Assembly (NCBI RefSeq): GCF_022539665.2
Contig: NC_081331.1
Coordinates: 11,192,638-11,256,637, forward strand
Direction of reading: 5' to 3'
DNA from: Daphnia carinata
Lineage: Eukaryota; Arthropoda; Branchiopoda; Diplostraca; Daphniidae
DNA length: 64,000 nucleotides
A model generated the notes under the pieces. That model was not told the DNA's origin and ran no database searches. It saw only the letters and a list, made by a program, of their open reading frames with translations. A program made the position numbers and the translations under genes. Of the stretch, positions 36,099 through 50,136 are shown piece after piece (within the stretch, counting starts at the first letter, position 1; each line of letters opens with the position of its first letter).

Positions 36099-39000
36099 TT
36101 ATTGCGTATACAAGCTGGCTGCAAAAACAATGTCTCGTTTGATGGCTGTAGAAGCTTCTCCCATTTTCTGGTAAAGTATTGGATCTCCAATAATGCGAGC
36201 AGCATCGCGGACATCACGCAGTGTTTCATCTAAGCGCTGAATGCACCGTACTATCATGCCTTCTTGAACATCCGTTAAACCCATAATCTCAGCAAAAGGC
36301 TGATTGGAAAATGAAGTTAGGAAAATATAAATAATGCTGGTATCCGCTTATGTAAGCTGAAACAAATTACCATTCCTTTGGCCCACTCGTAGACGACTTC
36401 CACCAACTCAAATTTGAATTGGTCCACAAAATCCCCTACGGCCTCTTTTAGTCCGCACGCTTGCTGAGTACGCCCAATCTTATCTGCTATTTCACGTATA
36501 CGAAATCGGCCCTAACAAAACCAAAACGAATTTTTTATCTGATAACTTTAGGAGTTGAAATGAAATAAGAAAAATTTACCTTCTCTAGAACGGGCGTCAT
36601 TTGTGGCTCGCTTGCGTTCTTCTGTTGGAAAACAAGACACGAAAGCAAAGAAGCTATTTCGGCTGGTTGAAGTTCCGTCAGAACATTGTGAAATACAAGC
36701 TCAGTGATGATTAACTCGTGGTTTCCCATTTCGCATGCCACTTTACCCTTCATTTGCACTATTATAAAACATAGACTTTAGTAGTATTAGAAAAAATTAT
36801 TTCAAAACAAAGCTTACAGGTTCCATTGCCATCAACATAATTAAGTTCCTTGAGAACTTCGAGGCGGGAATGGTACTCAGCCGAATGCAGTAAGCTATCC
36901 TCAGACAAAAGAAACTGTGTCCTCTGTAATTCTTCTTGGATGCTCATAGAGGCACTTGTTTGTTCTAACTACGAACCCGCAAAGCAAATTTGAAAAAGTG
37001 GAAAATGTAATCAGGAAATTTTGCATCTCTTACATGTTGTTCGAACTGAGAGCAAGCCGTACAGGTGGCAGACGCCAATCTGTTTAACAGAATCGACAAT
37101 TCCTGCATTCTCCCTACAAGATCCATATTCGTCCACTTCCAATCTTGAAGTGGATTGATTACTTCGACTGAAGCGGTTTGCGAAAGGCGAGACAATTCTT
37201 GAACAGCTGCAGTGCAGCTAGGTCCGGGTGGGTTGTCCCTACATTGAACGCAACATATTTAATGTGGCATTTAATTAATTAATATACAATTTGTTCAAGA
37301 ACTACCGGAAACGAGGTATTTGACGATTATCCCAATCGGCGACAATCTTATCTGACTCGATTTTGAGCTGAATGCGAGTGACTTCCCAAATTTGCTTAGC
37401 TTTGAGGAGCACAACAGCGTGATTGACTCTTGATGTTGGGTAGAATAGACCTCTCTTTAACTGAGAGATGCCTAGCATCTTTGTCCAGATCATGTCGTCT
37501 TTTTTGCTCGCCGGCTCGCCATCGCCACTGATTAACACTAAAACCTTGTACAGTTTTTCTTTGGATCTTGAATCGATAGAAAGGAGAACGGCTAGTTTAT
37601 TGCATCGTCCTTGGTGTTGGACAATCAAAACTCGGCCAGGATTCATTTCACGCACCATGCTAGGATGGGTCAGTAAGCTTTCTTGCATCTCTTCCTGCCA
37701 AATATGAACAAGGCCGAAAATAACATTTATTAAAAAAATACGTAGAAAGATGAACGCTAATACAAAAACGATCAGCTCATGAAAAATACCTTTAAATTAA
37801 GATACGAAGCCGCATTGTTATAGTAACTTTCGATGTCTGTACAGATATCACAGGCTAACTGGGGCAACTGCTGGACTTGGTCGTAGAGCTAATAATCATT
37901 AAACAATATAACTGAGTTGTCACTAAAGGAATAGCGATTTTTTTACAACGAAAATAGCATTACCTTCTGTAATTGCTCCTTCACCTTGCCCAGTTTTGAT
38001 TGCTGGTGATCCTCGCCAAAGGAGCGCTTCATCATGTCCTCAACGCGCAAATGTTCAACACGCAACAGGTTAAGAATCATAGAGTAGGTAACGCGAAATT
38101 GAGATGACAGCTTCATAGGCTGACCCAGCATCATTGCATGCAATTCGCTCGATTCAGGTACTTCGTTTTTGCAGAGGATAATAACCTTGGTAGAAGAATA
38201 CCAATAAGAAATGGATGACATGCAATACTATATATAATTCAATACTAACTGTGCCAGTAGTATCGAGACCACGCCGACCAGCCCGACCAGCCATTTGGAT
38301 ATACTCCGCCGGAAGTAGGTTGCGGAAACCAGTTCCATCATGTTTTCGGATGGTGTCAAATACAACAGTCCTAGCCGGCATATTAACACCCATTGCAAAG
38401 GTCTCGGTGGCAAAGAGTAGCTTTACATTCGAATTGAACAGATAATGATTTTCAACAATTCATAAAACTAAGAAATCACGATTGCACCTTGACAAGTCCT
38501 TCCTGGAAAAGCATTTCTACCACCTCTTTGAGGATGGGTAATATGCCGCTATGATGGACGCCTATACCTCTTTTCAATAGAGTCTGCATATTCGTTACCT
38601 ACAAAGAGAAAACCTATGTGAAATCATGAGAAAATTTGCACGAATAGATATCTAACCTGCGGTAGTTTTTGATCCGATCCCTTTAGTCGCGACACACATT
38701 TTTGAAAGAATTGATGGATACGTCCACGCTCCTCAGCTGTCACTAGATCTACCGAGGTGAGCAAGGATGAATTTTGATCACAACGATTCCGTGAAAAAGT
38801 AAAAGCCACAACAGGAAGCTGGTCATGCTTCTTGAGATGGTCTAGAAGGGCAATCATTAGGTTTTTCTCCTGTGGAGGTCCCCAACCTAATTGGTTACAA
38901 ATTTTGTTATGAAAATTATTTACATTCCAACGAAACTATAAACTATACCTTTATGACCACCTCCACCGGGAGCTCTACTAACTTCTTTAGTCGCAGCACC

Positions 39001-41088
39001 ACGTCCTCTACCAGCTCCAGCTCCAGCACCACTTGGCTTAACATCTTTTTCTTTAGATTTCTTGGCTTCCATTGCGGCCATGTATCTACAGCAAAACAAC
39101 CAATATTGAATTTATATCGGAAAAGAAAACTTGGTCTGATTATAGAAAACAAATAAAAAAATAAAAAAATAGTAAATGAACGATAATACCGTACCCTTTG
39201 GGCACAAAAGCCCCTTCAGCATTGACAATCAGGAAACGTTCGTCCTTTGTCTTGCCTGTCAAGCCCGTATATAAGTAGTGCTCCAGGGGTACAGGTCTCT
39301 TCAATGTACTAATAACATACATTTTTCGCCCTTTCGTTCGACCAACCCAAGTCGCAAACTAGGAGAAGACGCAGGAAAATACTTTTTAACAGCTAGCGGA
39401 AAACATGAACTAGGAATTTTAAGACGTACTTCAGAAGTGTTGGGGACAGTAGCGCTGAGCATCACAATATTAACGTGTGAAGGCAAGAGAATTAGGACCT
39501 CTTCCCAAACTACACCACGTTCACTGTCATTAATGTAATGCACCTCATCAAATATGACCCATTCCAAATCCCGAATGATGTCAGAACCATTGTAAAGCAT
39601 CGAACGAAGAATTTCCGTCGTCATAATAAGGCATGTAGCTTTAGCATTGATCTGAACGTCACCGGTTAAAAGGCCAACATCGGTGAAGGTAGTTTTAAAG
39701 TCCCGAAATTTTTGGTTAGACAACGCTTTTATGGGTGATGTATAGATTGCTCTAAAATATAAAATGTTCATTTAAAGGCGATGCTAATATTGTTATTATT
39801 TGTAGAGTTAACCTTGTCATGTGTTTCTGCGACAGAGCGATTGCATATTCCGCTACTACAGTTTTACCAGCAGATGTATGAGCAGCTATGAACACGTCTT
39901 CTCCTTTTTCAAGGTGAATAATAGCCTAAAAAGGACGTTATTACCAATTGAACCGTAAGCAGTGTTGGTAGGAAGTTCTTACATGTTTTTGGAATCTATC
40001 CAGCTCAAAAGGCCATGTAAACGCGGGGTTGGGGACGAGGTCGTTGAAATTATCCAGAGAAGTCGATACATCAATTATCTCCGCCCAATCAGTTGACTTC
40101 AATTTTTGCTGCTCGGACAGGCTAAGAACTTTAGAAATGTCTACTACTGGAATGTCATCTAAACCGCCGTCTTCATTTTCGGACATCACAATTGGTTTCT
40201 TTTCAGCTATTCATGAGACACAAAATGACATTATGGACAGTGTTGAAGGGTGCAGCACTGGCTATATCACCAAGCTTATTATTTTGTGAAGGAAGAGGCT
40301 CCTCCTCAATCCATTTAAATATAGATCCCTTTTCCTTAAGCAAATCAGCCAAATCAATGACGGATGAGCTATCGGACTCCGTTTTCAATTTGTCTTCAGT
40401 GTCGTGTGGTTTTGATTTCTGCTTTAGAGAAGATGCAAGATTAAGATTGACATCACTGGACCCAAAATTCATTCCATTCTTGAAACCAGGAGGAACAGTT
40501 TTTAGGTCTAAAAGCAGTATCATAAGTTAAAGAGAAAAATTCTTGCAAAAAGATTGTTTAGCAAACCTCTCTTAAAACATAACTCTTCCATCAGGTCATC
40601 TATTTGTAACAAGTCTGACATGGTCTCAGATGGATTCCATTCCAACCCACCAGGCCAGAATGGGACATTACTTGCATTTCCCCGAACCCATTCACTTGGA
40701 GGGCCTTAATAGTACAAAATGCACATGTAACGGCAAAGGATCTTTTGTGGTTCAAAAATAACATATTATCAAGTTATTTAAACTGTTTACCAGGAATTCT
40801 TTGTAAAGACATTGAGGTTTTATTTGTCATTCCTGCATGGGGTGTGAGTATTTCAACAACGACTTCTGCCAAAGCTCCAGTGTTTATGTCTCTCTCAACC
40901 AACAATGTTGTTGGGGTAGCAGCAACTTCGACCTGACACAGTTGTTTGATATTGGTATCATATTTCCAGTACTGCTGGACAACTTCAAGATCATGAATAG
41001 GAAGAAGTTGGGGATTTTCCAAATAATTTTGGATTTCTGATTTCATATCCAGAAGGATTGGTGGTGCTCCAAAGGGTAGGCTGTCCAT
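36099..41088 (-). CDS. SKIV2L: Ski2-like DEVH-box RNA helicase, exosome cofactor
   Basis: A many-exon gene read from ATG 41088 to TAA 36099. Order: a divergent N-terminal region with PPSEWVRG and FWPGG, an acidic Ser-rich linker (about 40210-40510), then FELDRFQKH and the helicase core. Motif I is AHTSAGKT (near 39870), Ia [22 protein letters not shown] (near 39530), [26 protein letters not shown], and [14 protein letters not shown] (near 38280). A Gly/Arg-rich insertion loop lies before [14 protein letters not shown]. The beta-barrel/arch and the C-terminal ratchet helices end [13 protein letters not shown], as in vertebrate SKIV2L. A phase-1 intron (about 40210-40280, CTTG/gtgata to atgaatag) restores the frame there. 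Known role: with Ski3 and Ski8 it feeds cytoplasmic mRNA 3'-5' into the exosome. Confidence 0.94.
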
Positions 41089-42073
41089 ATTTCTACATTA
41101 TTTCCATTTCATTACAACGATTTTGTAAATGTTGTTCAACTTCTTTACATTTTCCAATATATCTGTTAAAGAAATTTAAATTACCTGTGTGCTCAATAGA
41201 GCTGTTTGTTACCGAATATTCAACAGCTAAGTATGAACCTTCTATTCGTGTTTGGATTCTGTCATGTGTTTGGATTCGAGTTTTTCGCGAACTTTATTTT
41301 CTAAAGTTTTTATTTTTTTTTACGCCACCGGAATATTCAAGTAGTACTTCAAAAACGCTACAGGGGCGCAGTTGTTTTTTATCGATAAAGGAATTTTTGA
41401 TCACGATTGAACCATGATTTGGCGATAACAGTACCGGGACACTATAAATTGGAATTCTATGTAATAAGTTTTAGGAAACTAAAATGTGAGGACACGGTAC
41501 GGACGTAAACGGGAGACGTAAAAGGCTGACTTCAGAATGAAATGCAGTGAAAGGGTCCGATAGAAACTTTATGCCCCACCCCTCTCTCCAGATCTGTTAA
41601 AAACTTCCAGAAGAACAAAAACATAAACATTCAAAGGAACACCAATATTGCTGCTTTATTCGGACACTTTAGTTTTTTAGCAGTTTGATCTTGACAGAGT
41701 CTTTTCTATTTCGAGGACACCGTTTTCTACGACGTACGGGATGAAGGTAAACATCCTTGTCGGTAGTTGTCACGAATGTTTAGCGGCCTAAATTAACACG
41801 GAAACCAATTTTGAAGGTCACCAATGGATATAAAATCAATTAATTAGAAAACAGATGTAATCATTTTGATTATTTAGCGTATTTTAGGCCCGGAAGTGTT
41901 TAAAATATGCTTGTATAGAAATTCAAAGCTGCTCCACCATGTATCGACTGCTCGACCACATCTAGATTGATGACAAGATCGTACGCAAAAACAAGTATAC
42001 ATTTTTCATTCACGTTGGCTTATGTACATGCTAATAGCCCGTCTCGCATTTACTCCACAATCGTCTAAAGGTT
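41089..42073. other. Intergenic between Ski2 start and bestrophin B 3' end
   Basis: About 985 bp. Upstream sequence for Ski2 on the minus strand, then apparently unique sequence. No RNA gene, repeat family or coding exon recognised. Confidence 0.5.
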
Positions 42074-44280
42074 TTACATAGGGGCAGCACTTTGGGGTGA
42101 CGGTTCTTGATTATGTTGGTGCCGAGGCTGTTAAATGAAAAACGCGGAAGAAAAATATTAGCAGATGGAAACCGGTAGCGGAAAGAAAGTGTTAATGAAG
42201 GAAAAATGCAAGGGAAAAAACACTATTTTTGGATGTAAAATTGTGCTGAAGAAAAGAAAACAACTGCAACTTGACTCACCATTTGGCCAAAGATGTGTTC
42301 CAAATCCTGAGAATAGAGATTCGCCAATCGAAAACAATCCTAAAAGAAAGCATAAGTACTTGGTATGCTGTCGTTCAATCAACAATGGCAAGTTATTCAG
42401 GGAAAGCACAGATACCTGGACGTGAGTTTGAAATAAAAGTGTAACGTCAATATCGTCGTCATCAGTTCCAAACGGATTTACGGCGACTCGACCAAAATTA
42501 AGCCAAACGAGGAAGACGAAAAACTAAAATAAACTTTTGTTAAAAAATTTCTGTTATGCAAATACTGTGAAATATAGCTATGCAAACCTGCATACTGGGA
42601 ATTACTGGGACGTAATTAACGATTACTTCCATGAATGAACAGGTACTGGCTTCTTCAACATTACGAGCCATCAACGTTACAAAGCCGTAAGTGTACACCA
42701 CAATCATTACAGCCTTTATCGCAGACGCAAGAATTCAATTAAATAACGATGGATGCATATCATCTTAACTTGAATTGTTACGTTACCTGAATGAGGGCGT
42801 ACGGCATGTTCTTTGTTGCAAACTTTTTTCGACGAAAATTTGGAAACATATCAGACATCCAATTAGTAATTAGTAAAACAAAATTATAATGGATTTGAGA
42901 TGAAATCTAACTTTAATTGTGTTGCCGCAGCCTTTCTTGAAGGCCATAACCACTTCAATAACTTTAAGGTAATTGGATTTCTCTGCATATCGGTTTTGTA
43001 TGAAACAGTCTTTCATTAACAAAAGCATCCAGTCAATGACCATTAAGGCGCGTGGCGTTTTATTCCGTTCGGTTTCCACTCTCTCTAAAAGCAATCTTTC
43101 TTTCTCTTTGATGATTCCTACGTACAATAGAATTTTGGCGTTATATTCAATTCAAATAATTAGGAATTTCGTATTTTGTCACCGGCTAGTTGAAGTGAAA
43201 GAATATCGGGAAACATGGTACGTAATGGTTTACTCACGGTACGAAAAGTGAGTATCCATGCAAGCACTGTCCAACGTGCAAATCGTTCCACAACGATTGG
43301 ACCCTTGATGGTAGAGGAAAAAGAAAAAGTTCATGCAGGTACCAGGGGCTGAGTGTTAGTAGTAAGATTGCTTATGGATAGGAGTAAGTAAGGGCTAATT
43401 ACTTCAGGCAAATTTGGCTTGATTGACAGGATAAAAAATGTGATAACTTTGGCTGTCCCAGGAATCATAGTTTGCATGGCAAAAAGACGATGCATGGCGG
43501 TTGTCGTAAAGAACGTTAGCATTATCATCACGTTAATGGAATTGGAATTTTTTAAGCAATACTTCGCCAACGCCTCAAATGCTCTGCAAGTAAAATGAAG
43601 TCTATTACGTTTTTTGCTATAATATAGTAACGCGTTAGGTGAATAAGATCAGGGTCGTCGAGTACGAAATTACTAAGTGTTTTTATCGATACACTTTGCC
43701 GGCCTTGGTCCTCACGCATGGCTTTTTTTTTTTTTTTTTTGCTTTGCATTTTTGTGAGATTTTTTTTTTTTTTTCTGTTATTTGTTCTAGCTTTTTGATT
43801 AAAAAAAAAGATTATCAACTGACGCCTTATGTACAGCAACGACTTGGCCCTGAGCGAAATAGGACACAAAAAAATGTCCTATTTGACGAAATACATTTAC
43901 ATATCAATTACATTACAAATTAAATTGCAAAGTTACTTACATTTTGCCGCTTTCATCGAGAAGATAGTTGTGTATGATTGTGATTAAATAGTAGAGTCCG
44001 TAATAGACCAACAAATCTTTCCATATCGTCTTGTAAATGCTACCCTTCCATCTGCAATGATACCAAGTGTTAAATGACAGTCTTTCAATTATGTTACTAA
44101 ACAGCACAGCTACAGTGAATTTTCTTAAATTCTATGTCTGTGGACTTTAAAAATTGTTTACCTTAAAAGTATACGAATGGATCCACCGAAATCATCTGCG
44201 TCGGGGGCAGTTTGAGAAAATGCCAGCACTGATGGGACTTCACTCAGGTTACGTAAAACGTGCGGTTTCTTGACGTTCAT
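42074..44280 (-). CDS. Bestrophin-family anion channel B
   Basis: ATG 44280; first exons 44280-44162 and 44051-43941; last exon ends at TAA 42074 with PRHQHNQEP. Landmarks: N-terminus with VPSVLAFSQTAPDA, WKGSIYKTIW (start of helix 1), NSNSINVMIMLTFF (pore-helix region), IPGTAKVITFF, ERFARWTVLAWILTFR, PRALMVIDWMLLLMKD in one exon (no intron at ID/W), FKKGCGNTIK with an intron before FATKN, NPFGTDDDDIDV (the bestrophin Ca2+-clasp region), then QDCFRLANLYSQDLE. Bestrophins are pentameric Ca2+-activated Cl- channels of plasma or organelle membranes. The family call rests on WKGSIYKL, the helix pattern and NPFG-D/E. Pore-neck differences are listed as a finding. Confidence 0.85.
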
Positions 44281-45452
44281 GATGCTGCACGAGTCGGTAG
44301 ATCACACTATTGAAACAGCAGAAAGCTATTCCGGGAGAAGGTCCTTAAACAGAGACACACACGAAATAGCGGACACAGGTAACGCCACTACCAAACGCAT
44401 CAGCTCTAATCAAGCGTTACAAATTCTATGTTAGGAACAGACGAGGTCGTTCGTATCCTGTACGTATTGGTGTCCGGATAAATAAGACGATAGAACGGCC
44501 AAGACAGACGAAATGGACTCCATCCACTAGTTTCCATTGACCTTAGTCAAGACGTCAAAAGACACATACTACTGTCCACGACAGAGTAACGCATTTTAAA
44601 CTGGTTACACTGGTTTCGTTCTACAGGTGCAGTCGGCTTTTTATTTTGCACCTTTTTTTTTACGTTATAGCTTTTTTCAGTGGGCGTTCACTGCTACGTA
44701 TCACTTGTGGTATGTGGTGCGTAATTTTTTTTCTTCTCTGCCCTTTTCATTGCCGACCTTGGTGAATAAAAGTGAAGGGACATGGTGAGCAAATACACAT
44801 TGGACAACGCAAGGCAAAAGACTGTGGTACCAGTAGGCTGTCAAAGAAATTTCGGATCGTGATTGACTAATGGGGTAAACTACCTTCGTTTTTGAAAAAA
44901 CTTGGTCGATCCTGTAGAATTTATGTAATCCACACGAATGAAATTGGCGCACATTTAGCAGTAATTGCTGAATTGCTGCCGTTGTGGCACCGCCGGTGGC
45001 AATTTGACCACCAAATCACGATCGAATTACAGAAGGTGGTTACACTCATCGTTCGATATTTGCACGACATTTTAGCTGTGGATAACCTATGGATTATTTC
45101 ATACCAGCACTTTCCGTTTTACGTCTGGGGAATGGTTGGACGCAGTAAATCACCAGCCGGGAGGACACGAACGCCTTTTAGTGATCAGTTCTTCACCGTT
45201 GTGTATGTATCCAATCAAAGATCTTGTATGCTGAGGAAAAGAGTTCCCTATAATTCCGGAACTATAAACACCGTTAAATATCGTTTATACAATTGATATC
45301 GGACCTGTAATTAAAATCACTTGTTTTTGGAGAGAGGAGAGGCAAGTTGCTTGAAAAAGGAGTATAAATAAAAATAGGAATCCATTAGATTTACATTTTT
45401 ACGCAGAGTGAGGTTGCTTCTGCAAAGGTTGCGTTTCAGCCGGCAAAGGGAG
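44281..45452. other. Intergenic between bestrophins B and C
   Basis: Promoter side of gene B and 3' side of gene C. A 134-codon plus-strand open frame (44892-45296) was considered and rejected. No repeat or RNA gene recognised. Confidence 0.5.
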
Positions 45453-47431
45453 CTAAGAAGAGGGTGCTTCGTTATATGGTTTCTGAGGCTTTAAAAGAAA
45501 ATAAAGTGAATTAGAAAGCAATCTTGTGCAGAAAACAGAACAGTTTTACCATAGCGCCAAAAATGCTTTCCAAATCCTGAGTATACAGATTTGCTAATCG
45601 ATAAGAATCCTACAGCAAATTGTTTTCCCATACCATTAAATTGAAGAAGCAAACTAAAGCAAGATGTTTGAAAATACCTGAATATGAGTCTCAAGAAGGA
45701 GTTTAACATCGATATCGTCTTCATCAGTTCCAAAAGGGTTCACAGCAATTCGACCAAAATTCAGCCAAACGAGAAAAACAAAGAACTAAAGAAAATAGCA
45801 AAGAAATTTTAGTACTTAGGGAAAACCCTTTGATTATGTCAATCGTCTGTGCATGAATACTAACTTGCAAGCTGGGAACGATCGGGAAATAATTTACGAT
45901 GCCTGCCGTGAATCCTGCACTGTCGTCATCATCGAAATTACGAGCCATTAATGTCATCAATCCGTAAGTATAGACGACAATGATGGCAGCCTGACAAATT
46001 AGTAAGATGTTATTACGTACTGATTAGAATTACAAGCAACACCTACCTGAATTAGGGCGTATGGAATATTCTTTGTTGCAAACTGTTTTTTGTTGGTTTT
46101 TTTCCAAAGTATCGATAGAACTTTAATTAAATCAAAATGAAGATGTTAAACAAAACGAAACAATAACACCTTTATCGTGTTTCCGCAGCTCTTCTTAAAG
46201 GCCATCACAACGTCGAGGGATTTCAAGTGATTAGATTTCTCGGTAAAACGATTGTGTATCGAGGTTTCTTTCAGCAACAAGATCATCCAGTCAATCACGA
46301 CTAAAGCGCGAGGCGTTGTGTTGTGCTCAGTTTCAACCCTCTCTAGGATTAATCTTTCTTTCTCTCTTATGATTCCTTGGGGTTAAAGATTATGCGGGTG
46401 AATACGTAATAATAACAAACAATAGAGAACTTGTAATTATGCTTGTTACCGGCTACTTGAAGAGAAACCATGTTCGGAAACATGGCCCGTAAGGGTTTAC
46501 ACACAACGCGGAAGGTTAGAATCCATGCAATTACCGTCCAACGTGCAAATTGTTCAACAATAATAGGGCCCTTTAAACGTGAAAAAAAGGAAAGGGGCGC
46601 ATTAAATAAACGAAGTTATTATAGTAAGCCAATTGTACCTCAGGTAGATTCGGTTTGAGCGACATAACAAAGAACGTGATAACTTTAGCTGTCCCGGGAA
46701 TCATAGTTTGCACGGTAAAAAGGCGTTGCAAAGCGGTCGACGTGAAAAACGACAACATAATCATTAGATTGATGGAATTGGAGTTGCGTAAGCAGTATTT
46801 TGCCAAAGCCACGAACGCTCTGCAATCATACAAAAATAATCGAATGTAGTATGTATCTAGGCCGATTTCGTAAAAGCTTATTGAATAAGATCAGGGTCGC
46901 CACACTTGCACAATTACTGTGTAACAAAGTTTGTTCTAGCCGCGCCCTAGAGCTAACTGTATGAATTTTTCCTTTTTTTTCTTCTCTTTGTGGAAACCAA
47001 ACTAAAACTTGCGGTTTTCTGTTTGCATGAGCGAGTTGACGGCTTCGTGCTAGCTTCGGCCCTGAACGTTCTTCTTGTCTGGGGAAAATAATTTTTAAAC
47101 AAATGCAATGAACAATGAACTACTTACTTTTTGCCATCGTCGCCGAGGACGAAATTGTGTAAAATAGTGAGCAAGTAATAGAGTGCGTAATACACTAGGA
47201 GGTTTTTCCATATTGTCTTGTAAACGCTTCCCTTCCATCTGCATTAGAAAGGACAGAACACACAATATGTAATAAAGTTAACTTTTCAACATACATTAGA
47301 GATTGTTACCGTAAAAGTATGCGAATGGATTCTCCAAAACGATTGGCGTCTGGAGCAGTTTGAGAAAATGCCAGCACTGACGGCACTAGGCTTACTCTAC
47401 GCAATGCTTGCGGTTTCCCTGAGATCTGCAT
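45453..47431 (-). CDS. Bestrophin-family anion channel C
   Basis: ATG 47431 (MQISGKPQALRRVSLV); exon 1 is 47431-47310. The stop is TAG at 45453 after PQKPYNEAPSS. It has the same plan as gene B: LAFSQTAPDANRFGESIRILLR, WKGSVYKTIW, INLMIMLSFFTSTALQRLF, IPGTAKVITFF, EQFARW, VVIDWMILLLKE without an internal intron, FKKSCGNTIK / intron / FATKNIPYALIQ, and NPFGTDEDDIDV. Closest to B and D by sequence and intron pattern, so it is part of a recent tandem set. Confidence 0.85.
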
Positions 47432-48145
47432 TCTGGAATTTCTTGGAACCAAATTTGGATCAAAAATTTAAATCCAAATGATAGCTGCAACGTTTCACCA
47501 GTGGTAGCACCAACCATCGATCTCTGGTCCTCTGTTACAACTAGACAACTGTTGCTGCCAGAAGCAGTGGGCTTCATCAAATTAGCATAGAATGTTAGAA
47601 AATCAACCAGATTCGGTACACCATACACGTTATGAAAAAAATAACAACAAATTTGCCTGCTGGCTTCTGGTGGCCTTGTTAGGCATCCGGCATAAGATAG
47701 ACACCATAGCCGAAGGAGAGGACACTAACGTTATGGAAGTTAGTGAACTTCAAACCAAAACTTTCTGTTTCGCGGTAGGATTCCTTGTGGTCCAGCAAAA
47801 AACAGCGTCATTTATGCAACGATTCAACAGGTTTAGTTACCCAGGAAGCAGATGTCTTGTTTGTCAAGGACAATGAACCTCATGGGGGATCCGTAAATAG
47901 CGATACAGTGATTTCTTCCACAGCGGTAATGACGGTTTCTTTTTGCGTCCTCCCCTTAGCAGAAAATTTTTAAGATGGCCAGCATTGTAGATAATACCTG
48001 ATAAACGATTAATCCTGATCCCAATGTAGCTGTATGGGTCAACATACATCCAAACATGGCGAGCGTTGGCTGCGACAAGTTGCTATGTCATTCCAGCCAG
48101 GCAAATTTACACAAACAAATTTGGTTTATTTGCAAGCATCGTACA
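47432..48145. other. Intergenic between bestrophins C and D
   Basis: Short promoter-type spacer with no recognised element. Confidence 0.5.
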
Positions 48146-50136
48146 CTATTTCCCAACAGGAGTAGTATTTTGGGGTAAAGAAGCTTCGTTGTATGGTTGC
48201 TGTGGCTAAATTCAAAAATGTAACAAATCAAATAAAGAAGCAGTTATTCAATAGGAAGATAGCTTTACTAACCATGACACCAAAGATTTGATCCAAATCC
48301 TGTGTGTAGAGATTCGCCAAGCGAAAAGAATCCTTATCACACAAGAAAAATCGAATAGTACCTAAAAAGAAAAGCATCATCGATAATCTAATAGTACCTG
48401 AATATGAGTCTCAAGCAAGTGCTTGACATTGATGTCTTCTTCGTCAGTTCCAAATGGATTCACTGCAGTGCGGCCAAAATTCAACCAGATGAGAAAAATG
48501 AAAAACTGGGCAAAAGGAATAACACGAAATTGATTCGGTTCATAATATGGAGTAAACAATAAATTTGAATAAAGAACCTGCATGCTGGGAATAACAGGAA
48601 AATAGTTAACGATGCCTTCCAGAAAGCCACTGCTGCCAGCTTCTTCAAAATTCCGAGCCATCAACGTGACTAAACCATACGCATAGACGACTATAATGGC
48701 AGCCTTAAACGTAAAACATTTAATACTGCCTCTTTTCTACAAGCTGAAAGCTCATCAAAGTTTCTTCGTACCTGAATTAGCGCGTAGGGAATGTTCTTCG
48801 TTGCAAACTTTTCATTTCAAATACTTCGTTAGATAAATCGAAGGTATATACCTCTTTAAAATAAAAATCATACCTTTATGGTGTTCCCGCAGCTTTTTTT
48901 GAAGGTCATTAGCATTTCGATAACCTTAAGGTGATTAGATTTTTCTGCAAAGCGATTGTGTATCGCAGTTTCTTTGAGTAACAACAGCATCCAATCGATA
49001 ACTACCAATGCACGGGGTGTTTTGTTTCCTTCGGTCTCCACTCGCTCTAAGATTACCCTTTCTTTTTCACGTATGATTCCTAAAGATACGGAATTCGATT
49101 TATAACGTACTACGACGAATAAGGTGTATAAGATTTTAGGCAAAGATTACCTGCCACTTGAAGGGAAATCATGTCGGGAAACATTGTGCGCAATGGTTTG
49201 CAAACAACACGAAAAGTCAAAATCCACGCTAAAACTGTCCAACGTGCAAACTGTTCAACGATGATTGGACCCTGGATATCAATAAAGAAAACAAAGATTC
49301 CCATTTAAGCTCTGTGTTGTAAACTTAAACGTGATTGCAGTGATCGCTAATTACTTCCGGTAAATTTGGCTTGACTGACATGATGAAACAGGTGATGACT
49401 TTAGCCGTTCCTGGAATCGTCGTTTGCATGGAAAACAGACGCTGCATTGCAGTTGTCGTGAAAAATGTCAACATGATCATTAGGTTAATAGAATTGGAAT
49501 TTTTTAAGCAGTATTTCGCCAAAGCCTGAAACGTTCTGTTAACACAAAAGTACAAGATACAAGTTAATGTTACGTATGTGAAGCCCCTTTCGGGCATAGA
49601 GTTTAAGCTAAAGCTCATATGTACTGAACAAAGCCAAGGTCATAGCGAGCTTTCACTAACCAATTGGAACATTTGGTATTTATCTCTAGTTCTAAATAGG
49701 CGTAAGCATGTAGCTGTAAGATGGCTTCGGGTCCGCTCTCTACGGCCTCGAACACACGTTTTGTTCCCCAAAACGTCCAAAATAGCCTAATGTAATATTA
49801 TCTTACTTTTTTCCATCGTCGTCTAGAACGCTGTGCAGGATGGACAGCAGGTAAAAAAGAATGTAGTATACTAACAAGTCTCTCCAAATGAACTTGTAAA
49901 TGCTTCCCTTCCATCTAGAATACAAAAAAGAAGTAACATTTTTAAAATGAAAAGTGTCGACATGAAAACATTACAAAGCTGTTTAAATAACAGATAATAT
50001 TGAACGTTTACCTAAAGAGAATGCGAAAGGATTCACCAAAACGTGTGGCATCCGGGGCAGTTTGAGCCAATGCTAGGACGGATGGCACTTGACTTACTTT
50101 ACGAACAACTTGCGACTTGCTTTTATCGTAATGCAT
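48146..50136 (-). CDS. Bestrophin-family anion channel D
   Basis: ATG 50136 (MHYDKSKSQVVRKVSQV); the stop is TAG at 48146 after NEASLPQNTTPVGK. Landmarks: ALAQTAPDATRFGESFRILFR, INLMIMLTFFTTTAMQRLF, IPGTAKVITCF, VEQFARWTVLAWILTFR, VVIDWMLLLLKE uninterrupted, FKKSCGNTIK / intron / FATKN, a loop with FEEAGSSGFLEG before IPSMQFFIFLIW, NPFGTDEEDINV, and DSFRLANLYTQDLDQIFG. All splice junctions examined keep phase, so it is expected to be functional. Confidence 0.87.

Noticed and set aside
40195-40290. Apparent frameshift in the Ski2 gene
   Set aside because: A phase-1 intron from CTTG/gtgata to ATGAATAG resolves the frame, so no lesion is needed.
44892-45296. 134-codon plus-strand open frame between bestrophins B and C
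   Set aside because: No domain, odd composition (His/Ile/Val mixed with Arg), no splice context and no start-site signal. It lies in the spacer and looks like chance in AT-moderate sequence.
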